Assembly: GCA_015847255.1 (NCBI GenBank)
Contig: JADLZK010012353.1
Coordinates: 496,001-560,000, forward strand
DNA from: Hyparrhenia diplandra
Taxonomy: Eukaryota; Streptophyta; Magnoliopsida; Poales; Poaceae
Direction of reading: 5' to 3'
Length of the DNA: 64,000 nucleotides
Part shown: one piece after another, positions 10,710-23,247 of the stretch
Layout: each line of letters opens with the position of its first letter
How positions within the stretch are numbered: the first letter of the stretch is position 1
Translations under genes and position numbers: made by a program
Notes under the pieces: model-generated
Seen by the model: only the letters and a program-made list of their open reading frames with translations
Databases searched by the model: none
Told to the model about the DNA's origin: nothing

Positions 10710-13700
10710 ATGGCTTTCCCTCATCTAGCTTCGTCCTCCAATGCATCCGCTGCTCCGTCCTTCGCCTTCTCCGTGAACCGAGAAACTAGCCCGCAACAAC
10801 TTTCCTATGTGGAAACTCCAAGTCTCCGCTAGCCGCTCAAGGGTGCCCAAGTGGCATCCTTCATCCTCCCCACAGCCCAACCACCAAAGACCATTCCTAA
10901 AGAAGGAGGACACCGATGAGGAGAAGCCAAACCCCGAATATGAATCCCGGGTATCCAAAGATCAATCTGTCATGTTCTTTCTTCTTGGGTCGTCTGTCCA
11001 AGGAGATTTCCGGCCGATCCCAACCACCGTGTCTTCGGCTAGAGAGGTGTGGGAAGAGATCCCCGCCATGTTCGCGCCACAATCTCGCGGCGTCATCGGA
11101 CACTCGCATGGCTTTGGCCACGTCGTCCAAGGGGCGTCGACGATCGCCGAGTACTTCCGTGAGATGAAGAATCACGGCGGACGAAATGGCGTCCGCCGGC
11201 CGCAAGCTAGAAGACGAGGAGTTAATCTCCTACATCCTCACCGGGCTCGACGTCGACTATGACCCGGTGGTGTCGGGCGGTGGCTTCACGCGTGGAGCCA
11301 ATCTCGCTTGGGGAATCAGATACCCAGCTGATCTCCTTTGAGCAAAGGCATGGAGATGCGCGTTCGTGTGGAGGCCAGTCCTCCGTCAACATGGCGGCGA
11401 AAAGGAGGCCGCCTCCAACAACTCGTCTCGCTGGGCGGTGGTCGCACCGGCGCCGCGCCGAGGCTTCAACCGCGGATCCAAAGGAGGGCGTGGCGGCAAC
11501 AAGCCGCGTTTCCTCCAAGGCGTGCTGTGCCAACCGCGGTGGCAAGGAGGGCCACGCAGCCGTGAACCGCTACAAGAGGTTCGATCGTCCTTCACGGACT
11601 GCCTCGTAAGTCTGCCTCCTCTACAAGCCACTCCTATGGGGTGGATACCAACCGGTATATGGACTCGGGGCCACCGATCACATAACCGGGCCGAAGCCGA
11701 CAAGCTCACCGCCCGTGACAAGTACCAAGGCGGCGACCAGATTCACGCGACAACGGGGCAGGTATGGAGATATCACACATTGGTCATAGTACCTTGCATT
11801 CCCCTTCCACTAAATTTCATCTAAATCATGTTCTTCATGTCCCTAGAGCCAACAAAAGTCTAGTTTACGTGAATCGTTTTGTTCGTGACAATAACGCCTT
11901 TGTGGAATTTCATCCACACCATTTTCTTGTCAAGGAGCGGTGACGAGGAAAACCCCGCTCGAGGCAGATCCGAAGAAGGCCTCTATCCCATTCGTAATTA
12001 ATCATCGTTTAGGTCATCGAGGGAAATAAAGAAGCCCTCGATTGTCGCGTGAAGCCCTCCGTGTTGGCTTGGCACCACGGGCTCGGCCATGCCGCTACAC
12101 CTATAGTTCAAAGCATGTTCTTAGTCATCATTCTTTGCCGTTTGTCAAAAATAAAGACATCACCCATGTTTGTGATGCGTGTCGGCTTGGTAAGAGTCAT
12201 CAATTACCGTACCCTCCAAGGTCGCTCTAGTGTGTCTACTAGCGCCCTAGAACTTGTGTACTCCGATGTGTGTGGGGTCCGGCTCCATCTTGGTGGGCGT
12301 TTTTCTTATTATGTGAGTTTTATCGATGACTTCTCCAAGTACACTTGGATCTACCTTCTTAAGCATAAATCTGAAGTGTTTCAGTCTTCCATGACTTCCA
12401 AAACTTAGTTGAAAGACAATTTAACAAAAAAATCCGTGCCATGCAAACCGATTGGGGAGGGGAATATCGCTCTCTCAATTCATTCTTTACACGAATAGGG
12501 ATCTCACATCATGTGTCCTGTCCCCATGCGCATCATCGGCAAAATGGGGGGCGTAACGTAAGCACCGGCATATAGTTGAGATGGGGCTTACTCTCCTTGC
12601 ACAAGCGTCAATGCCCCTAAAATTTTGGGACGAGGCGTTCATTGCTGCCGTGTTCATCATAAATCGCTTACCCTCACGTGTAATCAATCAAGAGACACCC
12701 ATATTCCGTTTGTATGGCAAACACCCCGACTACACCTTCCTTAGAACGTTTGGTTGTGCATGTTGGCCCAACTTACGACCTTACAACTCTAGGAAACTTC
12801 AGTTGATCCACCCGGTGTGTGTTCATCGGTTATAGCAACCAGCATAAGGGGTTTAAATGCTTGGAGCCGTCCACCCGGTCGCGTGTACATCTCGTGACGT
12901 CACCTTTGATGAACAACTCTTTCCTTTTGCATCCCTACACCCAAATGCGGCGCTTAGGCTTCGGCATTTGCCGAGCTCAACCTCCCTGCTCGACATACTT
13001 CAAACCCATACTGCTTTCTTCCGAGGATGCATGGATACGTGATTCAACCGTGAAGACTCCACCCACTAATGGTGCTCCTAGCGGCCACTTTCTCGGCTTT
13101 TTGAATGCGGTGAAAATCCGGTGACGAACGATGGCAAAACGGGTTCGGGGATGGTGCTGCGCGGGCCCTCGACATTTCATGTGTCGGACCACAGGAAGCG
13201 GCGGTTGCGTCGAGGATGATCGGTCATACCGACCGGCTCATCCAACGAAGGAGGAAGCGGCCGGTCAGCCTCGGGACCGAACCCGACCGCTCGGGGATCT
13301 TTCATGAGCCATCGACACCTCCACCACACCAACTCCCAAGCATGCGGCTGCACAAGAAGATCCGGTTGGGGGAGGCAATCCAGCTCCTCCCCGCCGGCGG
13401 CCGACACTACGCTTTTGGGCGTTTCGAGGTGGATCCTCCCGGGATCGTCGCGGCTAGGATAGGATCACCGCGGTTGGGGCTATCATCGGGCAAGCCCCGT
13501 TGGTCGACCCAGTGACACGCGCCAAAGATGGGATTTCGAAGCCGGGCAAAGCATACCGCACGGAACGGTGTTTGGGGATTGCCGTCTAGTACTACCGCTG
13601 AAGAGCCAACGCCGGTGGATCAAGCACTTCGAGATCAAAAGTGGGTGCAAGCGATGGATAGTGAATATGAGGCCCCGATTCAAACGGGACTTGGAAAATC

Positions 13701-15125
13701 GTGCCACGGCCCAAGGGGAAGAATGTCATCGGCCGCAAATGGGTTTACAAAGTCAAAAGGAAATCTGATGGGTCTATTGATCGGTACAAGGCTCGCCTAG
13801 TTGCGAAGGGATACAAGCAGCGGTATGGGATCGATTACGAGGATACTTTTAGCCCCGTGGTAAAAGCTGCAACCATATGCTCGATATTGTCCATTGCCGT
13901 GTCAAGAAATTGGTCGTTGAGGCAATTGGATGTGCAAAATGCGTTCCCGCATGGAGTGCTCGATGAAGAAGTATACATGACTCAACCCCGGGTTACACGA
14001 GCAAGGTACATCCGTCATACGTGTGCAAACTCGAGAAGGCCCTTTATGGGTTAAAACAAGCAGGACGAGCATGGTACTACCGAATCGTATGGCAAGCTTT
14101 CGTCTCTCGGGTTCAAGGCTTCAAAGTCGGATACATCACTCTTCTACTACCATAAAGGGCAGCATACCATCTATGTGTTGGTCTATGTCGACGATATTAT
14201 AGTTGCGGTTCCTCGCCTGCAGCTATTGATGCATTGCTCGTTGATTTTTGCGTAAAGACTTTTGCCCTAAAAGACTTGGGTGATCTTCATTATTTCCTTG
14301 GCATCGAAGTAAAAAGAAAGCAAGGGGCATTGGTCACATCGCAAGAGCGCTTATGTGCAGATATTCTCAAACGCACGAGGGGATGGACAAGTGTAATGCC
14401 ATCGATACTCCTCGTCCAATGTTGAGAAGCCGAGTATCACGCAAGGCCATAGTCTCGGTGATTCCGATTCTACTAAATATCGGAGTATGGTCGGGCGCCT
14501 TACAGTATTTGACCCTCACAAGACCGGACATTGCCTTCTCTGTTAATAAGGTCTGCCAATTTCTCCATGCACCCACTACGCACACCGGAGTGCTTTGGAA
14601 ACGCATACTCAGGTATGGGTACTATGGGCCTTGGACTCGGATTGCTCAGAAACTCGATGATGGTGAGTGCCTTTCGGGACGCTGGATTGGGCAGGTGATG
14701 TTGATGATCGACGCTCCACCGGGCGGTTTTGCAAGATTCCTAGGTGGAAACTTGGTCTCCTGGAGCGCGAGGAAGCAGCCTACCGTGTCGCGCTCTAGCA
14801 CGGAGGCCGAATACAAGTCCTTGGCCAATGCCACAGCAGAGATGATATGGGTCCGAAGTTGTTGATCGAGCTCGGAGTTCGGCATCCATCTATGGCACGG
14901 TTGTGGTGTGACAACCTTGGTGCAAAGTACTTGTCGGCCAATCCTGTCTTCCATGCTCAGCCGAAGCACATAGAGATCGACTTCCATTTTGTGCGCGAAC
15001 CAGTAGCACAAAAATTGCTTGAGATTAGGTTCATCAATTCCGCGACCAGTTGGTTGACGGTTTTACTAAAAGCTCTCCCACGGGTCAAGCTGCGGCTGAT
15101 TCAGAGACAATCTCAACCTTGTTAG
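10710..15125 (+). pseudogene. Degenerate Copia gag-pol
   Basis: Gag starts at ATG 10710 (MAFPHLASS...) and shifts frame near 10788 into NFPMWKLQV. A decayed zinc knuckle (GGKEGHAAVN) lies near 11535-11575. Integrase follows: the HH-CC zinc region (WHHGLGHA ... CDACRLGKSHQ, 12060-12220), first catalytic Asp in VYSDVCG, then FIDDFSKYTWIYLL and TDWGGEY. Reverse transcriptase runs from about 13700 (GRKWVYKVKRKSDGSIDRYK, DYEDTFSPVVK, LDVQNAFPHG) to YVDDII near 14185. RNase H has LTRPDIAFSVN and SRSSTEAEYKSLANATAE (14510-14860). Frameshifts and stops are frequent, so it cannot make its own proteins. Confidence 0.88.
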
Positions 15126-15129
15126 TGGC

Positions 15130-15146
15130 TGAGATTGAGGGGGGAG
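15130..15146 (+). other. Polypurine tract
   Basis: The run gagattgaggggggag abuts the 3' LTR and would prime plus-strand DNA synthesis in a Copia element. Confidence 0.8.
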
Positions 15147-15399
15147 TGTTAAAATGAGTTGTATTATTCTCCAAGCTAATCTTGTAACGTTATCTAGGTA
15201 GAGTTAGGTTGTTGCTATCCAACCACCTAGATTGTACGGCAAGGTAGTTTAGATAGATTTTCTGTTTTCTGTTTTATATCTTGCTTGACAAGATGATGTA
15301 ACTTTTCTTGATGTATGGGCCACGTCAGGGGCACTTCCTGACCATATAAACATGCAACCGAGCACGTCTGGAAGGTAAGCTCGTTCACCCATTTTCACA
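15147..15399 (+). repeat. 3' LTR of the Copia element
   Basis: Same TG...CA ends as the 5' LTR, with a few substitutions and short length changes in T-runs. Confidence 0.92.
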
Positions 15400-16489
15400 T
15401 GCTCCTAATCATAACCCAGGCGCGAAGCGCTTCTGAATCTCTCAACTACCTGTTACTGAAGACCATACGACACGCCGTTCCAGCGTTGCGTTGCGTGTCG
15501 CCCCACCGTCTTGGTACGCTTCGTGTCTGTGACAACGGCATGTCGGCTACTGAAGACCATCCGGCACGCCGATCCGACGACGGTAGAAAGAAATAGAAGA
15601 AGTTTTCAAAACACACGCAGGCCTGCAACCAAGACAAGTAGCTTTCCCGTGTCCCAATCTCGTCGGATCATATATAGCGTACGCCCTGTGCTGGCGTTAG
15701 GTACAAGATGGAACACGTCCGGCGTGTCGTGTGTGTGCAGGACATCTGCTGCTGCTTTAGATGGCCGCGTTTAGCACAATTTACTGCACAATCATGGACG
15801 CTACATACAATTTACTGCATAATCATGATGAAATGAAGGGAAAATGGAAATACACATAAATCATATGTGTGGACGTTACACCCATCCACACTCTGAAAAC
15901 TTGCTGCCTGCCTTCCCAATTGTCATTCACAACACACACTTTAATTAAGCAGATCTCACAACAACACACACTTCGGTTTAGGACTGCTTCGGCCAAGAGC
16001 AGCATTGCACGTACGCAACAAACGTGACTCGATCAATCTCATCTTTGTCAGCCGCCGATCTTCAAGAACTGCGCCCCCGGCAGTTTCGTCAGTATACGTA
16101 CGGGCCTCAAATACACATACTGGTCCGCCTTATCAGCAGCAGGTGCACATATAGGGTGAGAAGAACAGGCTAATTGACTGAAAACGGCATAGCGTGCTAC
16201 AACGCATGCAAAAGACAATGAAGGCAAGGGACAACGAAAAAGATATGATCAACTTTGAATATTCTAACTGTATCAGGTTACATACACTACAAATATAAAG
16301 GAGAAAAGGTATACTTTCTGCCACTTAATAACCGTACTAATACCACTACTACATTTCAGCATTGTCCATACAAGACTGAGTTGTAATCCAAAGGAAGGAA
16401 CATATGACTCATCTTGTGTGCCTGGTATGAAAAGAAATTTTTTGTTAAAACATTGGGGTTGGCTATCCATTGTGTTTGCAGTAGTGTAG
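15400..16489. other. Duplicated non-coding stretch
   Basis: No gene is seen. It matches 44370-46177 in block 2 apart from two LINE insertions there. It includes small local repeats of the type gaagaccatccgacacgcc. Confidence 0.6.
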
Positions 16490-17469
16490 CACTACTACAA
16501 AATTCTTTTTCGCATGACACCCCCAATCTTTTTCCGTGGCACTTTATCCGCCACGGTTAATGTCCCGATTAACCATGGCAGACGTTTTTCATTTTTTGTG
16601 GTGGGCAATAGTGTCCATCACGAGAAATCGATTTACCATGGCGGGCCAAGCTAGGCCTGATATCATCTTCGCATATATATAGCCGAGTTAGGGTTTGGGG
16701 GCACTCGCTCACCCATCCACGCCCCCCTCTCCCACACTCGCCCACGTCGCACTCGGCCCTCACTCGTCCCACACTTCTCCATGTGCCCCTCCTCCCTCCT
16801 TGCGCCGGCGGCCGCCTGTCCCTCCTCCCTGCGTGAGCGCTACCCATCCCAGCCCCTCCCCTCCTCCCAGCCGCACGGCGGCGACGGGCGGATCTAAGGC
16901 AAAGTGGTGGCCGACGGGCCGATTCCTCGGTGGCGAGGAGGGGGCCGTCACGACAGGAAGCCGGATCCGGCCTGGCGAGGGTGAATCCAGAGACATGGCG
17001 GGCCGCATGGAGGCCGGATTCGGGCCGTTGTGACCCTATCACGGTGACGTCGGCGGCTGGTTCCTTCCCTCTCCCTCTCTCCATTCACTCCTCCTTCCGA
17101 AGTTCCGTGCGAGTGGATCCAGCAGCGGCCGCAAATCGAGGCCATGGAAGCCGCATCCAAGCGGGGGCTGCAAATCGAGGCCGCGGGCAGCAGATCCAGC
17201 GGGGCGGCCGCATGATCTAGGCCGCGGGTCGCAGATCCATACGATGTCGCCATCGATCGAGGCGGGCAAAAGACGACGGGCGCGGATCGAGGCGGGGTCG
17301 GCGGGCACCAGGCCCGCATCCACGCTCACCTGGGTCTGATCTCTGGGCTTTGTCCATTTTTTTTTTACTTTTGCCGCTTCTTAACCGTGACGGGCATTCC
17401 CGCCCACCTCTATGGTGTCACTATTAACTCGTGACTCCCTAAACCATGACGGGCGCATGTGCCCGCCAA
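16490..17469 (+). mobile_element. 5' portion of a CACTA element (X1), block 1
   Basis: It begins CACTACTACAAAATTC and carries the subterminal CCGCCACGGTTAA / TTAACC motifs. A GC-rich central part (16690-17330) has open frames but no recognised protein. It is cut at 17469 by the next CACTA element, and I find no matching right end, so it looks truncated. The block 2 copy starts at 46178. Confidence 0.6.
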
Positions 17470-20161
17470 CACTATCGATCCGCCGGCTTTTCCCGTGAGC
17501 GCGATGCTCACGGAAAGGCCCTTTTCCTCACGGAAAGCAGGCTTCGGGAAAGAGACTTTCCCTGCGGAGCCGAGCGCCGATGTTTCACGGAAAGCCTTTC
17601 CCGTGCAACCGTAATTGCTCACGGGAAAGGACCTAACGGGGGCGTTTAGGGTGACGGCGTGAGTCCCTTCCCCGTGAGCCACCCCCGCTATGGCGCACGG
17701 AAAGGTCTAACCTCAACGCCATTTTCCTCCCTTTCCCGTGAGTCCTAATGGCGTGGCTCACGGAAAAGGGTCCCTCTTTGCCGTGAGCAAAAAACTTGCT
17801 CACGACAAAGTTATGGTCGATTTGCCATGAGCAGGCCCAATGCTCACGACAAAGATTTTTTTATTTTTTGTTCTAGTTCATATTTGCCACATATATATTG
17901 CATATAAACACATATATATCATAAATTGCATAAATATCACATATATAGCGCAATAATCCACAAATAGCACTTATATTACATAAAAATCCAAGAGTCACAA
18001 GTTCAACCATGAGTGCAACCACAAGTTCATGTAAGTTCATCACCTAAATCATCACAACTTCACGGCCAACCCGGCCAACCGTCCCTCAGCTCACGACGGC
18101 ACTCCGCCTCGGCAGCTCCGACGGGCTCCCTCGTCTACAAAAAAAAAAGACACACGAGCTCGGTTGAAAAATTCGATGTAACCTCGCCTACACCGTGGAG
18201 GTTTCTACAACCCCGCAAAACAAGCACACGACACGATGACCGACAAACACATATTCACATTCAATATTGATACAAGTTTGACATGGCTCGATGGCGCACA
18301 ACCCGTGAAGTTGAAGACGACGGCCAGGATGCGAGAACCGTCTCCGGCGCCCCCGCCACCGCCGAGCGATAGGGATGAGGCCGGATCGACGGCGGCGTGC
18401 TCCTTCTCCTCCCTTCTTCCTCCTACTCCTCCTCCCCTTCCCTTTTCCCTTTTCCTTCCTTCCTCCTCCTCCTCCCTCCTCCTCCGCCCCGCCCCTCCTC
18501 CTCCCCCTTCCACTCCCCCCTTCCTCCTTCCCAAAGGCGGTGGCCGTACACTTGCCTTGGCGCGGCGGCCGGGTGGCGGGCGTGGTCGGCGTGGTGGGGG
18601 CCGGACGGGCGGGCGGGCGCGCCCGGGGCGTGCCGCGCGGGAGGAGGCGGGTCGGGGTAGGGGGGCGGCGTGGCGGCGGCTCGACGGTGCGGTGGGGCGG
18701 GCGGCTCGGCGGGGCGGTCGGGGCCGGGCGGCGGCGGGGTGAGTGTGAGTGTGAGTGTGAGTGAGTGAGGGCGGCCGGTGCCTTTGTTTAAACAAATAGG
18801 TTTTCTCTTTCCCGTGAGCTAGATCACGCGGCTCATGGGAAATGCGGCTTCTTTCCCGTGAGGCCCTTATCTAGCTCATGGGAAGGCGACACCGTGCCCC
18901 CACCACAGAACTGTCGGCCGTGGCCGCCGCCGGTTTTATTATTAAAAAAAAACTTTCCCGTGAGTGAACCCTAAAAGCTCACGGATTTTTCGAAAAAACA
19001 ATTTTTGGCTCTCTCTTTCTTTTTCCTCGCATATATTTTCAAATTTTAATCGAGAATACTTGAAAAATACATTGTCCCATTCACTCACCCATACATAATT
19101 GATGCTTTAGCGAATAATAATTGACCATTATTTACATATCGTTTTATCTCTATTTGTATTTACTTAATTACAACATAAAATTATAATAATTATCAAAATA
19201 ATCCAAAAAATTCCAAAAATTTACATGACACAATTTTGATGTGTATTGCATATAGAAAAAGTTTCATAGCCAAACCATAACTTGACCACCACATCAACAT
19301 GAAATCATCTTTGGATCATTCTCAACATACATAAAACTTCTACGTAGATGTTGGAGTTTGTGAGCATCGTGTGTGCCAACTTGTGCGAAACCTTCCCAAT
19401 TTTTTTATCATAGCCTCGGCATAAGATATAATGACACGTTATCAAATTTCATGATTTTTTTGCACATCGGTTGATTTTCTAGAATTTTTAAATTACTCGA
19501 AAGGATTATCATTCATGTTATCGTATGAAGATGTTCTAGATTTGGTTATATTTTTATATTTAAGGCCTTACTTTGTGTTGACTAACAGAATATAAATTTT
19601 TACTACATTTTATCAAAAATTCAATCACTTGTAGTTCAAATTTGGCTTCATTTTAAAATTATAAGAAAAGAGAATAATTACCTAAATATAACAAATAAAG
19701 TCAAAAATTCATCAAAATTTAACTTGGAGTGCCATATCATGTATAGTAATTATAAAAAAAGTCCGGAGGCCAAAAAACAAAAAAAAAAAGGGTATAGCCT
19801 TTGCCGTGAGCAGAACCCCGCTCACGGCAAAGGAGGGGTCCTTTGCCGGAGGCTCCCAATTGCTCACGGAAAAGGCGGCTCACGGGAAAGCCTTTGCCGT
19901 GAGTTGGATGGAGGACCGGCGACAACGTGTGACGGAGCATTGACGCCGCCCGCCGTGCCCTTTCCCGTGAGCTCCTCCTCACGAGAAAGGATGAGTGGTC
20001 TTTCTAGTGAGCTAGCCGAAGCTCACGGAAACGCCGCTTGCCCGTCGCTGGCGTAATCTTTCCCGTGAGCTTCTTTGCGAGCTCATGGGAAAAAGTTGGT
20101 TTCCCGTGAGTAGATCACGGGAAAGATTTTGCTCACGGAACGCCCGTCGGATCCGGTAGTG
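17470..20161 (+). mobile_element. CACTA element (X2) with dense subterminal repeats, block 1
   Basis: The left end CACTATCGATCCGCCGG pairs with the right end CCGTCGGATCCGGTAGTG as an imperfect terminal inverted repeat. CAA lies directly outside each end (17467-17469 and 20162-20164), a 3-bp target duplication. The terminal 400 bp on each side are packed with copies of TTTCCCGTGAGC or its complement, as expected for transposase-binding subterminal repeats. The interior includes a GC-rich pyrimidine-biased stretch (18350-18770) with a (GTGAGT)n microsatellite and then 800 bp of AT-rich DNA. No transposase frame is present, so it is non-autonomous. Confidence 0.8.
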
Positions 20162-20164
20162 CAA

Positions 20165-20839
20165 GCAAAATAAGTTTTGCCCTCCATGCAAAATGAATTA
20201 GGTAGTAGTGATGCCCAAATGGGGCTAATTGTTGTAGAGTGTTTAGTCATTGGATGTAGTGTACCAATAAAATTGAGGGCACTAAATTCAATGGACCACA
20301 ATAATGTTGTTAAGTCAAATTACTTGAAATATCACCATAATAGTTTTATTCACTATTATAAGTCATTTAGCAAATTGATCCAGTAGGTTCTCCTTTGCTG
20401 GTAAGTGGACCCTTGTTTCAACCTTCAACTCCATACATAGTTTTGCCATCCCAAACGAGAAAATGAATTAAAAACATGGTAAACGGTTTGTTAGTATATA
20501 TAGGATCGAGGTGCATAGTCATAAGACAATGGAGAAGCATGTGAAAATAATAGGTCTTGAAAACCATATCTTAGCATGCTGCAGCAATAGTGTAACATGC
20601 AAATCAAAGGGTTTCTAACTTTGGAAAAGATAAAGAGACTTTGCATTTTAAAAGCAAGAAACCATTAATTGTCTCACTAGGGAAAACATTCTCATTACAG
20701 ACTGAGATTGATGGCAGAGTGCTAGATGAGCTGAAACATACATAAGAGAGAAGGGTGGGAGAGACATAGTGATAAGTGTAATAAAAAACAAAACTGATAT
20801 ACAATTAGTACGTAACTAATTCAAAACTCAAACCATGTC
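20165..20839. other. Upstream region of RING copy 1
   Basis: AT-rich and non-coding. It matches 50106-50720 in block 2, with a small deletion there (near 20370-20420). Confidence 0.55.
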
Positions 20840-21296
20840 TGTGTTTTCTCTACCGATATTTTAAAAATCTCGGTGGTCAGCGATAAACGGAATATCGGAT
20901 ATATCGGAAATTTATCGGTGATAGGAAAAAAAAATTTCGGACAAAATTTAGACAAAAATAACTCATTTTATTCAGGAAAACACATAGATCATTTCTAAAC
21001 CATGTAACACAAAAAAACTAAATAAAACATATTATCAATTGTCTATTCAATAAGCAAGACAACGATTGCAATTTTGGAGCGTGAAAGTGTGTTACTGACA
21101 GTGGCAACTTGAACCTAGAAGAGAAGAGGAGAGAAAATGAACCATGGATTAATTGGGTGGGCTTTGGGGTCTATATGTATGGATAGATTCTAAAATTTTG
21201 AAAAATATCGGACGATAAATGAAAAATATCGGACCCGACCGGTAAACAGAAAATTTCAGAAATTTCGGATATTCCGTACCGATATTTTTTTCACAG
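20840..21296. mobile_element. 457-bp TIR element, block 1 only
   Basis: The segment is bounded by the direct repeat aaccatgtc (20831-20839 and 21297-21305). Its ends are imperfect inverted repeats (TGTGTTTTCTCTACCGATATTT and, from the other side, TGTGAAAAAAATATCGGTACGG). Block 2 lacks it. The size and 9-bp repeat suggest a small Mutator-like or hAT-like non-autonomous element. The class is uncertain. Confidence 0.55.
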
Positions 21297-21502
21297 AACC
21301 ATGTCCATATACTCAACTTCGTCCAGTGGCGCATCGCCGACAACTTTCAGCATCACATCTCGACAACTTCTTGCAGCTGCCGGAGACGTTTGCTTGTCTC
21401 CTCGACATTACTTGATCACGCAAACGAGACGCCTGTGTCGGGCTGTCACATCTTTGTTAACGGCCTGATGCATGAAATAGAGAGGTGGAGCGGGAGGGAC
21501 TC

Positions 21503-21987
21503 ATGCGGCGGAGATCACCGGCGCGCTGCCTCCACGCCATCGACCTGAGCAAGTGCATCTGCGTGCAAGTCGTGGCCATCGAGATGGCGGCAGGGGCGGA
21601 GGGACAGAGACAGGACAGCAACGCCAATATCTCCGACCCCGAGAATCCGGCCGTGGAGGAGCCCCCACCGCCGCCGCATTCGCTGGATTACTCCGAGACG
21701 GACTGCGCCATCTGCCTCGGCGAGTTCGCCGTCGGGGACGCCATCCGCGTCATGCCGGCCTGCAGCCACATCTTGACATCTTCCACGCGAGCTGCATCGA
21801 CCGCTGGCTTGTGCGGGGCCGCCGCTCGTCCTGCCCGACCTGCCGCGCCCCGGCCGCTGATGAGGCCACCAACTCCTGCGCCGGCGACTACGATGTGGCC
21901 TTCCTCGTCATGCTCGGCCTGCAGTTGACCACCATGGCGCTCTACCTGCTCGACGCCACCGTGCGCTACTTCCAGGAAAGGAAGTAG
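21503..21987 (+). pseudogene. RING-H2 / C-terminal transmembrane protein, copy 1 (8-bp frameshift)
   Basis: The frame from ATG 21503 (MRRRSPARCLHAIDLSKC) runs through an acidic, proline-rich linker into the RING-H2 finger: DCAICLGEFAVGDAIRVMPA, then C-S-H. An extra 8 bp (ttgacatc, 21773-21780) then shifts the frame. The rest (FHASCIDRWL, SSCPTCRAP) and a hydrophobic C-terminal segment (VAFLVMLGLQLTTMALYLL) continue in another frame to TAG at 21987. All eight zinc ligands are present across the two frames with standard spacing. RING-H2 proteins of this shape are usually membrane-anchored E3 ubiquitin ligases. As written the protein stops or scrambles mid-finger. The intact-frame counterpart is at 62539. 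Confidence 0.8.
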
Positions 21988-22471
21988 GGAACCTCTCCGC
22001 CGCTGTAGCTATTCTTGGCAGGTGTCGGTGGTTCGCTAATTTCTCTTTATCATTTCTCTAATTAAATATCTTGTCAGCGGAGTGAATGATGATTTATAAT
22101 AATTCCTTCTAAATATATACACTCTGTTGTTTAATTTTTTATCAGTGTTGCCATTAATTAGTCTCGTTGTTAGTTTCTCTTGCTGCCTCTGGTTAATGTT
22201 ATCCTTTGAGCCCTAATGATGGCATCACGCATCAGATGGTATAATATCTAATATGCTTTATTATTTTTTATATATGTTTTGCAAAGTTGTTTGATTATAT
22301 AGAAAACATATATGGTGGCTAATTAAGTGCAATTGTGTAAATAACCTGTACGATAAAGAATTCATATTTTCAGTACAAACATATCGTAAGACTTAGCTAA
22401 TCAGCAATGAGGGACGCTGTTTTGAAGGCAATCAGGGGTTGAAAGACTTAAGGCATTGGAAGAAACTATAA
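21988..22471. other. 3' flank of RING copy 1
   Basis: Non-coding and closely matched to 62947-63402. It probably includes the 3' UTR. Confidence 0.5.
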
Positions 22472-22770
22472 GGGCCCGTTTGGATCCCTAGAATTTGGAG
22501 GAATTGAAATCTACTTAATAAATTAAGCTATTTAGTGCAAGTGCAAGTGCAAACATGACATAGTGAATCTGACTAACAAGATTTCAAAGTGCAAAGTGCA
22601 AGTGTAAACATAACATGGTAGTGGAATTCAATTCTTATCTCCCACCCTATGAATTTGAGATAGGCTTATTTGTTAACTTTGGAAAGTCAGGGAATCTCAA
22701 ATTCCAAACTAAAAGCTTAATTTATTAAGTGATTTCAATTCCTTCAAATTCAGGGGATCCAAACGGGCCC
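22472..22770. mobile_element. Tourist-like MITE with TAA target duplication
   Basis: The 299-bp element has terminal inverted repeats GGGCCCGTTTGGATCCC / GGGATCCAAACGGGCCC and TAA on both sides (22469-22471, 22771-22773). Block 2 shows the empty site actataagtaaaaaattg near 63402-63415. The 3-bp TAA target and size fit PIF/Harbinger-derived Tourist MITEs. Confidence 0.88.
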
Positions 22771-22952
22771 TAAGTGAAAAATTGTATTAGTTAATGGGCA
22801 AAATATTTTCTAAGGTAATAGTACTTTTGTGCTTGCAGAAGACATGAAGCATCATGGCTTCATAGAGCTTTTTTATAATGATGTGTAATGCAGGCAACAA
22901 AACCTTTAAGAGTAGTATTTGATATGGTCACTTATTCATTAATTACTATAAA

Positions 22953-23247
22953 CTAGTATAGTGCCTGCTAACTAACACCACGACTTTATTTCCAAGATGT
23001 ACACATGTTAGCAAGAAAGCAAGAAAATAGATAATATTATTATTAACACCAACTCTTTGGTTACGGAAATATCATTTTTATATATAGTATCGAGTCCTTT
23101 CTATAGTAAACAAAATAAACAACAAACACAATCATTAAGGTACACAAGTTAAGCAAAAGGGCCTGGCACAAAAAAAAAAAAAATCATTGATGGTACTGAG
23201 TGAAAAGAACAACACTAATAAAGGCCTATACATAATCTATTATATAC
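22953..23247. other. Unique sequence after the end of block 1
   Basis: AT-rich, with an A-run at 23169-23183 and no gene recognised. It lies just beyond the duplication breakpoint. Confidence 0.45.

Larger units (their letters stand above)
10423..15399 (+). mobile_element. Ty1/Copia LTR retrotransposon
   Basis: A 4.98-kb element with two ~252-bp LTRs (TGTTAAAATG...TTTTCACA), a primer-binding site complementary to initiator methionine tRNA, degenerate gag-integrase-reverse transcriptase-RNase H coding sequence in Copia order, and a purine tract before the right LTR. The LTRs differ at about a dozen positions, so the insertion is fairly young on a plant timescale. The flanks tgccg and tgctc are only a partial target duplication. 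Block 2 has no element here. It sits just upstream of the lectin B core promoter. Confidence 0.92.
500..22952 (+). repeat. Block 1 of a ~23-kb direct segmental duplication
   Basis: Read against 27705-50983 plus 62487-63588, this stretch matches in the same order and orientation: defensin-like gene, LINE remnant, Stowaway-like MITE, lectin A, lectin B, CACTA complex, RING gene and its 3' flank. Identity is high, with small indels. Large differences are explained by insertions private to one block. The match starts near 500 (counterpart 27705) and stops at 22952 (counterpart 63588), where the two sequences diverge abruptly after a shared run ending in attactataaa. Confidence 0.9.

Noticed and set aside
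10418..15404. A perfect 5-bp target duplication for the Copia element
   Set aside because: The flanks read tgccg and tgctc. Three of five match, so a perfect duplication cannot be claimed.
16481..16498. gtagtgtagcactactac read as a head-to-head pair of complete CACTA termini
   Set aside because: The left half has no element attached to it and block 2 has a different spacer (gtagttcatg), so I count only the right half as the start of element X1.
18205..18795. Long minus- and plus-strand open frames rich in Pro, Arg and Ser
   Set aside because: They lie in the GC-rich, pyrimidine-biased core of a CACTA element, are low-complexity on both strands, and their block 2 counterparts (48138-48767) shift frame. 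I treat them as composition artefacts.
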